From contig JBLXDM010000004.1 in assembly GCA_048264125.1 (NCBI GenBank), positions 1 through 64,000 on the forward strand: 64,000 nucleotides of DNA, in the 5' to 3' direction. Both the position numbers and the translations under genes were made by a program. Shown here one piece after another: positions 33,218-41,346 of the stretch (the stretch's first letter is position 1; the number at the start of each line of letters is the position of its first letter). Source of the DNA: M1-B18 sp048264125. Lineage in GTDB: Bacteria > Bacillota > Clostridia > Peptostreptococcales > Natronincolaceae. Under the pieces are notes generated by a model. That model was not told the origin of the DNA. It made no database searches and was given only the letters and a program-made list of their open reading frames with translations.

Positions 33218-34372
33218 TTATCTTGTAAATCTTCTAAACATTCTTATCATTATATCCAGCAGTGATGCCTTTTCTATGTTGTCAGCTGCAACCACATCTA
33301 CACGTCCCAGCTCCTTGCCATCCATCGTTACTATTATTTCACCTATTTTATCTCCCTTTTTAAGAGGGGCCTGTACGAATTGAGGTATTATTACCTCCTT
33401 ATTTACATTGCCCTCCTCACCCTTCTTCATTAGAAGCTTTAAGTCCTCCTTGGCAACCACATCTGCCTCCAATAGAACTCCCTTTTGCACCGGTACTGCT
33501 CCTACCTTGCTGTCCTTTGTGGCGATATCCACCGTGTCATAGTTTGCAAAGCCATAATCCAAAAGCTTTGAAGCCTCACCAAATCTAACCTGAGTGGTTG
33601 GGGCACCCATTATAACTGCAATAAAGGTGGTATTGCCCCTTGTGGCCGAAGCCGACAAGCAATATAGTGCCTCCCCGGTTGAACCAGTCTTTATACCATT
33701 GGCTCCATCATAGGTACGGATCAGTCGGTTGGTATTTACCAGCTCCTGTACAGATTCCTTCTTACCCACCACCACCGTATCCATCCAGGTTGTCAGCCAT
33801 CTATGAATATCCTTATGCTTTAAAAGCTCCTTAGACATCAAAGCGATATCATAGGCAGACATCGTATGTCCTTCCGCTGGCAGTCCGTTGCTGTTTACAA
33901 AATTCGTATTATTCATCCCCAGCTCTTTTGCTCTTTCATTCATTCTCTGGACAAATAGCTCCTCTGTACCGGATATATGCTCTCCAACTGCTACACTGGC
34001 ATCATTGGCTGAGCGTATTGCAATGCCCTTCATAAGCTCCTCAACCGTCTTAACCTCACCGGGCTCAAGATACAGCTGTGTTCCTCCCATGCTGGAGGCA
34101 TGCTCGCTTATGACCACCTTATCCTCCAAAGTGATCCTATTGCTATCGATGGCTTCCATAACCAGCAGCATAGTCATGATCTTGGTTACGCTGGCAGGAG
34201 GGTATGCCTCATTGGGATTTTTCTCATATAATACCGTTCCGGTGGCTTGATCGATCAAAACTGCGGATCTGGCATTTATTTCAAAGGGTTGAGCCTCTGC
34301 TTGAGGGGTAGAAAAAGTGAATATCATCATTACAATAAGCAATCCACTAAGTATTTTAGCAGTAAATTTCAT
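33218..34372 (-). CDS. D-alanyl-D-alanine carboxypeptidase (S11 family)
   Basis: 384 residues with an N-terminal signal peptide (KILSGLLIVMMIFTFSTPQA). The motifs are STKxM-type PPASVTKIMTMLL (about 57-69), SAN in AIRSANDAS and KTG in GIKTGSTGEA (about 223-232). A C-terminal domain ends in an amphipathic helix (MIRMFRRFTR). It trims D-Ala from peptidoglycan precursors outside the cell. Its position after pdp matches the xerD-drm-pupG-dacF order of Bacillus, which makes it the DacF-equivalent by synteny. The spoIIA genes that follow dacF in Bacillus are not here. Confidence 0.88.
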   Translation of the reverse strand: MKFTAKILSGLLIVMMIFTFSTPQAEAQPFEINARSAVLIDQATGTVLYEKNPNEAYPPASVTKIMTMLLVMEAIDSNRITLEDKVVISEHASSMGGTQLYLEPGEVKTVEELMKGIAIRSANDASVAVGEHISGTEELFVQRMNERAKELGMNNTNFVNSNGLPAEGHTMSAYDIALMSKELLKHKDIHRWLTTWMDTVVVGKKESVQELVNTNRLIRTYDGANGIKTGSTGEALYCLSASATRGNTTFIAVIMGAPTTQVRFGEASKLLDYGFANYDTVDIATKDSKVGAVPVQKGVLLEADVVAKEDLKLLMKKGEEGNVNKEVIIPQFVQAPLKKGDKIGEIIVTMDGKELGRVDVVAADNIEKASLLDIMIRMFRRFTR

Positions 34373-34473
34373 TATAACTAAACCTCCCTATTTGTATTTA
34401 TTTTTATGTTATCCATCTAAATAGGTCATTATACTTGTAGAGAGAATAAGTTAGCTAGGATTAAATTTTTCCA

Positions 34474-34504
34474 TAAAAAAAGCAAGCAGCTAATCTGCTT
34501 GCTC
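34474..34504 (-). terminator. Intrinsic terminator of the nucleoside operon
   Basis: AGCAAGCAG (34481-34489) pairs with CTGCTTGCT (34495-34503); a run of T's follows on the minus strand. It lies at the 3' end of the pdp gene. Confidence 0.85.
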
Positions 34505-34505
34505 T

Positions 34506-35831
34506 TTAATATCTTTCTATTCCATTTTTTGTAACCAATCCATAAATCAACGGTCTTTCCTTTGGCTTTTTCGGCTGAAGCCTAAAGGCCTTAATCAGCC
34601 TTTCCTTTGCAGCGCTCAGTCGACTCTCATCATTATAATGAAGGTATGCAAGGGTATCTCCCTCTGCAACATAGTCTCCAACCTTTTTATTTAAAACAAG
34701 CCCCACGCTTAAATCGATGCTGCTCTCCTTATTTTCTCTGCCGGCCCCAAGTGCCAAGGCGCCAAGGCCGACAGCCTCAGCTTCGATTCCATGAATATAG
34801 CCCGCTTTCTCCGCCAGAAGGGCCTCCACCCTGTTGGCCTTCGGCAGCAGCTCCGTATCCTCGATATAGGCGATATCTCCCCCTTGACCCTTCACAAAGG
34901 CCTTGAAGGTCTCCAATGCTCTGCCAGAAGCTATGGAAGCCATAATTTTCTCCCTGGCCTCCTGGAGGGTAGCTGCATTTTTTGCCAATAGCAGCATATG
35001 AGCACCCAAATTTAAGCATAGCTCTGAAAAGTCCTCAGGACCCTTGCCCTTCAGCGTCAATATGGCCTCCTTAACCTCTAGGCTATTACCTATAGCAAGA
35101 CCTAGGGGCTGTTCCATATCGGTTATAATCGCCACTGTTTCTCTTCCCATAGAGGTACCTATATCCACCATTTCCTTTGCCAGCAGAAAGGAATCCTCTA
35201 TATCCTTCATAAAGGCACCGTCTCCGGTTTTAACATCTAAAATTATAGCATCGGCACCAGCCGCCAGCTTTTTAGACATTACACTGCTGGCTATAAGGCT
35301 GATATTATCTACCGTGCCAGTTACGTCCCTTAGGGCATAGAGCATTTTATCGGCGGGGGCCAAATCCTTTGACTGGCCTATGACCGCCAGCTTTATATCG
35401 TTGACGTTTTTTATAAAATCCTCTATTGAAAGCTCAATGGAAAAGCCCGGAATCGACTCCAGCTTATCTATGGTGCCGCCAGTATGTCCCAGACCTCGCC
35501 CGGACATCTTTGCCACAGGAACACCACAGGAGGCCACCATTGCCCCCAGCGCCAGCGTCGTCTTATCTCCTACGCCTCCGGTGCTATGCTTATCCACCTT
35601 TATACCCTCTATTGCCGACAGGTCCACCAGCCTTCCGGATTTCATCATTGCTTCAGTCAGATATGTAGTTTCTTCCTTGTTCATTTTTTGGAAATAAATT
35701 GCCATCAGAAAAGCCGCCGCCTGATAATCCGGAATACTACCCTTTGTGTAGCCGTCTATAAAATAGCCGATTTCTTCCTTTGTAAGGGCAAAACCATTTC
35801 TTTTCTTTAAGATAATGTCTACCATCGTCAT
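34506..35831 (-). CDS. pdp: Pyrimidine-nucleoside phosphorylase
   Basis: 441 residues, typical for the thymidine/pyrimidine phosphorylase family. The phosphate-binding KHSTGGVGDKTTLALG (about 81-96) and SMSGRGLGHTGGT-like segment (KMSGRGLGHTGGT) are conserved, as is VIGQSKDLAPADKMLYALRD (about 151-170). It splits uridine or thymidine with phosphate into base and (deoxy)ribose-1-phosphate. It is the last gene of the deoB-pnp-pnp-pdp operon and shares its start with the upstream stop (1-bp overlap). Confidence 0.93.
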   Translation of the reverse strand: MTMVDIILKKRNGFALTKEEIGYFIDGYTKGSIPDYQAAAFLMAIYFQKMNKEETTYLTEAMMKSGRLVDLSAIEGIKVDKHSTGGVGDKTTLALGAMVASCGVPVAKMSGRGLGHTGGTIDKLESIPGFSIELSIEDFIKNVNDIKLAVIGQSKDLAPADKMLYALRDVTGTVDNISLIASSVMSKKLAAGADAIILDVKTGDGAFMKDIEDSFLLAKEMVDIGTSMGRETVAIITDMEQPLGLAIGNSLEVKEAILTLKGKGPEDFSELCLNLGAHMLLLAKNAATLQEAREKIMASIASGRALETFKAFVKGQGGDIAYIEDTELLPKANRVEALLAEKAGYIHGIEAEAVGLGALALGAGRENKESSIDLSVGLVLNKKVGDYVAEGDTLAYLHYNDESRLSAAKERLIKAFRLQPKKPKERPLIYGLVTKNGIERY

Positions 35832-36658
35832 TAAAGCGTCATCTCCTTTAAAATCCCCTTAACCAGCTTAATGAACCTTGGCTTCGTTTGATTAGCCATC
35901 TCCATCACCTGCTGATGGCTTATTGATTCCAGCGCCTCCGGTATGGCCATATCAGTAACACAGCTGATACCTAGAACCCTCATGCCTCCATGCTTGGCTA
36001 CGATGACCTCTGGAACTGTAGACATGCCCAGAGCATCGGCCCCCATCCTTGTAACCATTGTCAGCTCTGCCTTTGAAAAGTAATTGGGTCCGCTAATACC
36101 TATATAGACACCCTCCTTGGTTTCTATCCCCTGCTCTTGGGCAACTCTATGGGCCAGCTCTATTAAGTCCTTATCATAGGCAGTGGACATATCCGGAAAC
36201 CTTGGTCCCAGCTCATCATAATTTTGACCTATCAGTGGATTTGTTCCCATTAAATTGATATGGTCGTTAATAATCATTAGGGCTCCAGCATACAGATCGG
36301 GGTTTAAGCCGCCGCAGGCATTTGTAACAATAAGACTATTAACTCCAAGGGCCTTCATAACCCTTACAGGAAATGTAATCTCCTGCATAGAATAGCCCTC
36401 ATAGAAATGAAAGCGGCCCTTCATTGCCACCACCTGTTTGCCCTGCAGTCTTCCCAGCACCAGCTTTCCTGCATGGCCTTCAACTGTTGAAACCGGAAAA
36501 TGCGGTATGTCCTTATAATCAATGATTACAGGCTCCTCTATTTCCTCCGCCAAATCCCCAAGCCCTGAGCCCAATATCAACCCAACCTCTGGACTAAGGC
36601 TAAGCTTAGAACCTATATAATTGCTTGCCTCCTGAATTTTTTCCAATAGCTTCTCCAT
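35831..36658 (-). CDS. Purine-nucleoside phosphorylase paralogue with altered base site
   Basis: 275 residues, clearly homologous to the PNP encoded just upstream. The phosphate loop GSGLGDLAE (about 30-38), GRFHFYEGY and TNACGG are intact. The base-recognition residues differ: the Glu of the usual YETPAE is Phe194 in PNYFSKAE, and the usual Asn of SNMA is Asp236 in VTDMAIPE. An Asp at this position resembles adenosine/MTA-specific phosphorylases. A changed purine preference is therefore inferred. It lies between the first PNP gene and pdp, with stops and starts nearly touching. Confidence 0.85.
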   Translation of the reverse strand: MEKLLEKIQEASNYIGSKLSLSPEVGLILGSGLGDLAEEIEEPVIIDYKDIPHFPVSTVEGHAGKLVLGRLQGKQVVAMKGRFHFYEGYSMQEITFPVRVMKALGVNSLIVTNACGGLNPDLYAGALMIINDHINLMGTNPLIGQNYDELGPRFPDMSTAYDKDLIELAHRVAQEQGIETKEGVYIGISGPNYFSKAELTMVTRMGADALGMSTVPEVIVAKHGGMRVLGISCVTDMAIPEALESISHQQVMEMANQTKPRFIKLVKGILKEMTL

Positions 36659-36669
36659 TAAAATACCCC

Positions 36670-37488
36670 CTATAACCGATTTAATATGCTTTTGACATAT
36701 GCTATAAAATACTTTTTTATTCTCTGGGTGGTCTCTATAACCTCTTCATGATTAAGTGGCTGTGGGAGAATTCCGGCAGCCATATTGCTTATGCAGGATA
36801 TTCCCAACACCTTTAATCCGCTGTGCTTTGCCACCATAACCTCCGGTACAGTAGACATTCCCACTGCATCGGCACCAAGGTACTGAAGCATCCTAATCTC
36901 TGCAGGAGTTTCATAGACCGGTCCCGTCATGCAGGCATATACACCTTTTCTTACATCTATGACGGCTTCCCTTGCCACCTCCTGTGCGATAGCCACCAGC
37001 TCCTTATCATATGCATTTGACATGTCTGGGAATCTTGGCCCCAGCTCCTCAAAATTCTTGCCCACCAACGGATTATCGAAGGTAAAGCTCAAATGATCCT
37101 CTATGATCATCAAGTCCCCCGGAGAGAAGTCCTTGTTTACGCCCCCGGCGGCATTGGTTACAAGTATGACCTCCACCCCTAGAGCCTTCATAACTCTTAC
37201 AGGGAAGGTTACGGTTTCCATAGAGTAGCCTTCATAGTAATGAAATCTCCCCTTCATGGCCATTACATATTTTCCCATTAAAAATCCACATACCAACTCA
37301 CCCGCATGACCATGAACAGTAGATTGAGGAAAAAAGGGTATATCCCTATAGGAAATAGTTATAGGCTCTTGTATTTCATCCGCTAAGACACCTAAACCTG
37401 AGCCTAATATCAAGCCTACCTTCGGTTTCTCAGACAATCTTTCCTTTAGGTATTCTGCTGCGTCATTTATTCTCTCTACAAATGTCAT
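36670..37488 (-). CDS. Purine-nucleoside phosphorylase (trimeric PNP type)
   Basis: About 272 residues. The phosphate-binding GSGLGVLADE (about 29-38), GRFHYYEGYS and TNAAGGVN are conserved. The base-recognition residues are the standard Glu in VYETPAE and Asn in SNMAAGI. It releases the base from inosine or guanosine using phosphate. I chose the ATG at 37488 because AAAGGGGA is spaced 6 nt from it; a second ATG at 37494 is immediately adjacent to that site. It follows deoB in the operon. Confidence 0.9.
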   Translation of the reverse strand: MTFVERINDAAEYLKERLSEKPKVGLILGSGLGVLADEIQEPITISYRDIPFFPQSTVHGHAGELVCGFLMGKYVMAMKGRFHYYEGYSMETVTFPVRVMKALGVEVILVTNAAGGVNKDFSPGDLMIIEDHLSFTFDNPLVGKNFEELGPRFPDMSNAYDKELVAIAQEVAREAVIDVRKGVYACMTGPVYETPAEIRMLQYLGADAVGMSTVPEVMVAKHSGLKVLGISCISNMAAGILPQPLNHEEVIETTQRIKKYFIAYVKSILNRL

Positions 37489-37500
37489 TAACATTCCCCT

Positions 37501-38676
37501 TTACTTTATAATTAGCTGCTTGAAGCTTTCACCCTTGCCTGTAGCAGGTATATTCAATACATCTGATATTGTAGCGGCTATGTCAGCAAAGGATTTCCTT
37601 GTTCCAATATCTGAGCCTTCCTTTATTGCTGTGCCATACGCTACTATAGGTATATATTCTCTGGTGTGGTCTGAGCCCTTGTAGGTAGGGTCATTCCCAT
37701 GATCGGCGGTAAATATTATTATATCCTCCGGCTTTAAGCTCGCTAACAGCTGTGGCACACGGGCATCAAATTCCTCCAGTGCCTTTTTATAGCCCTGAGG
37801 ATCTCTCCTATGTCCGTACTTTGAATCAAAGTCAACCAAATTGGTGAAAATTATACCCTTGCTGTCCCTATTTAATGCTGCAATTGTTTGGTCCACACCC
37901 TCCATATTATCCTTGGTGTGGGTGGCCTCCGTTATGCCCTTACCATTAAAAATATCCTCTATCTTACCTATTGCAACGACATCCAGTCCCTCTTCCTTAG
38001 CGAAATCCAATATCGTTTTGTCGAAAGGCTCCAGTGAGAAATCTCTGCGGTTGGAGGTTCTTTCAAAGGAACCGGGCTTGCCTATAAAGGGTCTGGCTAT
38101 TATTCTGGCAACTGCATGCTCACCCATCATAATCTCCCGGGCGATATTACACATTTTATACAGCTCCTCCAGCGGTATGATCTCCTCATGGGCAGCTATC
38201 TGAAAAACACTGTCGGCTGAGGTATATACGATTGGCATGCCTGTAGCCATATGCTCCTGCCCCAGCTCCTCTATTATTTCCGTTCCAGATGCTGCCTTAT
38301 TGCCTAAGGATTTTCTGCCTATGGCATTTTCAAAGGCATCCATTACCTCCCTTGGAAAGCCTTCACCATAGGTATTAAAGGCCTCCTTCAAATGCAGGCC
38401 TGCCAGCTCCCAGTGGCCGGTGGTGGTATCCTTACCCATAGATACCTCCATTGACCTACCAAAGGCCCCCTCCGGTCCGTCTATCGCCTCTACGCCAACG
38501 ATTCCCTTTATGTTACCCAGACCTAGCCGCTGAAGGTTCGGCAGATTTATTCCACCGGTCTCCCTTGCTATATTTCCCAATGTGTTAACATCTATATCTC
38601 CAAAGGCTTCAGAGTCCGGCAAAGCTCCAATACCAACACTGTCTAAAACAAATAAAACAACACGATTTATAGTCAT
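37501..38676 (-). CDS. deoB: Phosphopentomutase
   Basis: 391 residues of the alkaline-phosphatase-like phosphopentomutase. The metal-ligand segments are VLFVLDSVGIG with the nearby DSEAFG, KDTTTGHWEL (about 81-90, with the catalytic Thr) and FTADHGNDPTYKGSDHTRE-type region near the C-terminus. It converts ribose-1-phosphate from nucleoside phosphorolysis into ribose-5-phosphate. It heads the deoB-pnp-pnp-pdp operon. Confidence 0.94.
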   Translation of the reverse strand: MTINRVVLFVLDSVGIGALPDSEAFGDIDVNTLGNIARETGGINLPNLQRLGLGNIKGIVGVEAIDGPEGAFGRSMEVSMGKDTTTGHWELAGLHLKEAFNTYGEGFPREVMDAFENAIGRKSLGNKAASGTEIIEELGQEHMATGMPIVYTSADSVFQIAAHEEIIPLEELYKMCNIAREIMMGEHAVARIIARPFIGKPGSFERTSNRRDFSLEPFDKTILDFAKEEGLDVVAIGKIEDIFNGKGITEATHTKDNMEGVDQTIAALNRDSKGIIFTNLVDFDSKYGHRRDPQGYKKALEEFDARVPQLLASLKPEDIIIFTADHGNDPTYKGSDHTREYIPIVAYGTAIKEGSDIGTRKSFADIAATISDVLNIPATGKGESFKQLIIK

Positions 38677-39044
38677 ATTACCCCTCCTTTTTAATCTATT
38701 ATACCCGACAGGCCTTTTATTAATAATTTAAATGAGAAAATTACAGTTACCATAGGAGCGCATATATATATTTTTTTTATACAAAGTTAAAAGTTTATCG
38801 CGCATTGCCTAGGGCTAATAACATATAAATATTAATATACAAATTAGCCCGTGTGGCACTAAGCAGGAAACTTTTGACTTTGTATAAACATACTGTTGGT
38901 AATTACCTCAATTAATTATATAACATCCCTATTGCTAAAAAAAAGGAAACCTGACCTTTTTTTCCAATAAGACGAAGCTAATTGGAGCCCTATTTTCTTA
39001 GGAAATAAAACGAACTTTTCTATGAAACAAAAAAACAGGACCTA
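38677..39044. other. Intergenic region between xerD and deoB
   Basis: No gene is supported. It holds a large palindrome (38776-38888) and the xerD terminator, with AT-rich filler. The deoB promoter probably lies near 38690-38760 but no clear hexamer pair is seen. Confidence 0.5.
38776..38888. repeat. 113-bp nested palindrome (MITE-like or structured RNA)
   Basis: TTTATACAAAGTTAAAAGTTT (38776-38796) pairs with AAACTTTTGACTTTGTATAAA (38868-38888) at 20 of 21 positions. Inside it GGGCTAAT (38812-38819) pairs perfectly with ATTAGCCC (38843-38850) around a short AT-rich loop. The long nested stem with matching ends looks like a miniature inverted-repeat element; a structured transcript is an alternative. 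Confidence 0.55.
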
Positions 39045-39053
39045 CTAGGCCCT
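39026..39053 (-). terminator. Intrinsic terminator of xerD overlapping its stop codon
   Basis: On the minus strand GGGCC-TAGTA-GGTCC (one G-T pair) is followed by TGTTTTTTT. The loop contains the xerD stop codon. Confidence 0.65.
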
Positions 39054-39926
39054 GGGATGTGTTTTATTGTATACTTCCTTTATCTTATTCTTGCTAAGGT
39101 TCATGTAAACCTGAGTGGTGGATATATCTGAATGTCCCAGCATTTCCTGAACTGATTTCAGATCGGCACCATTTTGTATCAGATGTGTGGCAAAGGAATG
39201 TCTTAGGGTGTGGGGCGTGATTTTCTTCTGGATATTTGCCTTCTTGGTGTAGGACTTAATAATCTTCCAGAAGCCCTGTCTTGTTAAACGCTTCCCTTGA
39301 ACATTCATAAATAATGGAGATTCCTCTCCGTCAGCGTGCTGCTCTTTGTAGGTCTCAAGGTAGTCCTTTAGTGCCTTCAGGGCCACCGAGCCGATGGGTA
39401 TTATTCTCTCCTTATTGCTGTTGTAGCAGCGTATGTAGCCCAAGCCTATATTTATATCGTTAATATTTAAAGATATCAGCTCTGAAACCCGTATGCCGGT
39501 GGCATATAAAAGCTCCAGCATGGCCTTGTCTCTAATCCCCTTTGGAGAATCCTCCTCCGGCTGATTCAGCAGCGTATCTATCTCCTTTAGTGAGAGTATA
39601 CTGGGAAGCTTTTTCTCGGTCTTCGGCGATTCCATGTTGGCTGTCGGGTCTGCCTCCACCTTTTTATTCAATAGAAGATACTGATAAAAACTCCTGATAG
39701 ATGCAAGATTTCTTGAAATAGTAGAGGTTGCTTTACCCATCTTCTGCAAATAAATCATATATGTAATTATCGTTGTCTTATTTGTATTTAATAATAAGTC
39801 AATTTGATTTTCCTCCAGATACTGTGTATACTGACGAATATCTCTATTATATGATTCCAAGGTATTTGCTGAAAGCTGCTTTTCCTTGCTTAGATAGCTT
39901 CCAAAGTTTAATATCAATTCTTCCAT
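39045..39926 (-). CDS. xerD: Tyrosine recombinase XerD
   Basis: 293 residues. The N-terminal SAM-like domain (KEKQLSANTLESYNRDI) is followed by the catalytic domain with Arg in ATGIRVSEL (about 151-159), HTLRHSFATHLI (about 242-253), the second His in LGHSDISTT and the nucleophile Tyr in TQVYMNL. With XerC it resolves chromosome dimers at dif. The gene order xerD-deoB-pnp agrees with the Bacillus ripX-drm-pupG locus and supports XerD. Confidence 0.9.
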   Translation of the reverse strand: MEELILNFGSYLSKEKQLSANTLESYNRDIRQYTQYLEENQIDLLLNTNKTTIITYMIYLQKMGKATSTISRNLASIRSFYQYLLLNKKVEADPTANMESPKTEKKLPSILSLKEIDTLLNQPEEDSPKGIRDKAMLELLYATGIRVSELISLNINDINIGLGYIRCYNSNKERIIPIGSVALKALKDYLETYKEQHADGEESPLFMNVQGKRLTRQGFWKIIKSYTKKANIQKKITPHTLRHSFATHLIQNGADLKSVQEMLGHSDISTTQVYMNLSKNKIKEVYNKTHPRA

Positions 39927-40042
39927 ATCAAAACTCCCTCTTTTACAATACTAGTAAAATAATTCAACGAAATATGTAGAATTCCTGCAAAAAAAATTAA
40001 TTATCTATAAATTCTTTTTATTTACAACTATCTAAGCTATTT

Positions 40043-40678
40043 TTAAAGCATAAATTTCACTATCAAAGACAGAAAAAAGGGTACAACAAAGGATTCAATT
40101 AGAGCAGCGGCTACAATTAATCCTGCCAGAGCCAGGTGGATGCTGCTGAAGAGCCACAGCTGCTTCGATAGGCTAAAGCTTCTTTGCTTGCTTATTTTAG
40201 CCCTGGCCACCTGTAGGGCATAGGCTGCAGATGAGACTGCGCCAAAGATGAATACCGGTATGAGGATTATATTTTGAGGCAAAACTGAAAACAAAAATAA
40301 CAATCCACCGTACAGCTTAAATTCTTCTATCAAAAGTCCTACGGTAAAGCCTATAACGAAGCCCTTGAAGCCGATTATCACAAAAACCACTGGGAGACCT
40401 ATGATGATTACGCCTAATATCCAGTTAAATAGTAGTAGCTGGAGGTTATTTCTCAAGGATTCCTTCAAAATGTCTACTCCCCTCAGCTGACTGCCTTCAA
40501 ACAGCTGAAAAAATCCCCTAAGATAGGCTATCAATTCCTGCTTCTGATGTGCATTTATTATTTTCACCGTAAAGGCGCCAACAGAAATACCTATCAAAAA
40601 GCACAAAACCACAAGAAGATATACAAACAGATGCTCTTTAATGTGTTTTTTAATGAATTCCATCGTTTTGTTAGGCAC
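40043..40678 (-). CDS. spoIIM: Stage II sporulation protein M
   Basis: 211 residues with about five membrane segments (17-40, 72-95, 99-120, 128-145 and 175-205). The polar N-terminus (MEFIKKHIKEH) and VFVIIGFKGFVIGFTVGLLI are typical of SpoIIM. In sporulating cells it joins SpoIID and SpoIIP in the complex that thins septal peptidoglycan and drives engulfment. It starts at a GTG whose GGAGG ribosome site lies within a hairpin (40682-40740), so translation may be controlled. Confidence 0.85.
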   Translation of the reverse strand: MPNKTMEFIKKHIKEHLFVYLLVVLCFLIGISVGAFTVKIINAHQKQELIAYLRGFFQLFEGSQLRGVDILKESLRNNLQLLLFNWILGVIIIGLPVVFVIIGFKGFVIGFTVGLLIEEFKLYGGLLFLFSVLPQNIILIPVFIFGAVSSAAYALQVARAKISKQRSFSLSKQLWLFSSIHLALAGLIVAAALIESFVVPFFLSLIVKFML

Positions 40679-40681
40679 AAA

Positions 40682-40740
40682 AAAACCTCCCTTTGCTCTA
40701 CATATTATACTTAAAACAATATGCCCGAAGTGGAGGTTTT
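40682..40740 (-). promoter_or_regulatory. Hairpin that sequesters the spoIIM ribosome binding site
   Basis: On the minus strand AAAACCTCC (40740-40732) pairs perfectly with GGAGGTTTT (40690-40682). The second arm holds the GGAGG that precedes the spoIIM GTG start by about 7 nt and ends in a T-run. The element can act as a terminator for the upstream nudix gene, as a cover for the ribosome site, or both. Confidence 0.5.
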
Positions 40741-40775
40741 ATGCCTTGTCCTTTATTTTTGATTATAAATGAAAT

Positions 40776-41315
40776 CTATATTGAGGCGTGATATCTGTAA
40801 TACATTAGTATTCCGATAATAGCCTTACTATCCTTTATCTCACCTGATTTTATTTTGTCCATTGCCTCCTCCAATGTCATAGGGAAGGTCTCAATGTATT
40901 CATCCTCATCGGGCTTAGCTATGCCCTCCGTCAGCTCCCTTGCCAGATAGATATGTAAAACCTCGTTGGAAAAGCCCGGTGTGGAGTAATATTCCACCAG
41001 CTTCTCAATCTTATTGGCTCTAAAGCCGGTTTCCTCCTCCAGCTCCCTTAGGGCCGTATCCTGAGGGTCCTCCTTTGGTTCAATTCTACCGGCAGGAATC
41101 TCCAGCAGGATCTCCTCCACAGGCTTTCTAAATTGCTTAATCAGTATAAGCTTTCCCTCCGGATTTACTGCCACTATTGCAACTGCGCCTGAATGCTCCA
41201 CTATTTCTCGTTTAGAGTATTTTCTGTCCGGCAGCTCAACGGTATCCACCCGCAGATTTATAACCTTTCCCTCGTAGATCCGTTCACTTTTCATGGTTTT
41301 TTCATCCCTTGTCAT
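40776..41315 (-). CDS. nudF: Nudix hydrolase (ADP-ribose pyrophosphatase type)
   Basis: 179 residues. The Nudix box (G76 to about F98) has REL and EEETGF in the expected spacing, GRIEPKEDPQDTALRELEEE. The N-terminal KSERIYEGKVINLRVDTVEL and the EYYSTPGFSNEVLHIYLA segment (about 107-124) match ADP-ribose pyrophosphatases of the NudF/YqkG type. It cleaves ADP-ribose to AMP and ribose-5-phosphate. It lies between a DUF3866 gene and spoIIM, all on the minus strand. Confidence 0.88.
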   Translation of the reverse strand: MTRDEKTMKSERIYEGKVINLRVDTVELPDRKYSKREIVEHSGAVAIVAVNPEGKLILIKQFRKPVEEILLEIPAGRIEPKEDPQDTALRELEEETGFRANKIEKLVEYYSTPGFSNEVLHIYLARELTEGIAKPDEDEYIETFPMTLEEAMDKIKSGEIKDSKAIIGILMYYRYHASI

Positions 41316-41346
41316 AAAGCACCTCCCAAATAAAACCTATATAATT

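Noticed and set aside
35044..35340. Plus-strand frames opposite the pyrimidine phosphorylase gene
   Set aside because: Shadows of a well-supported enzyme gene, without ribosome sites or recognised motifs.
38677..38775. Purine riboswitch before the deoB-pnp operon
   Set aside because: No recognisable three-way junction core or loop motifs in the sequence.
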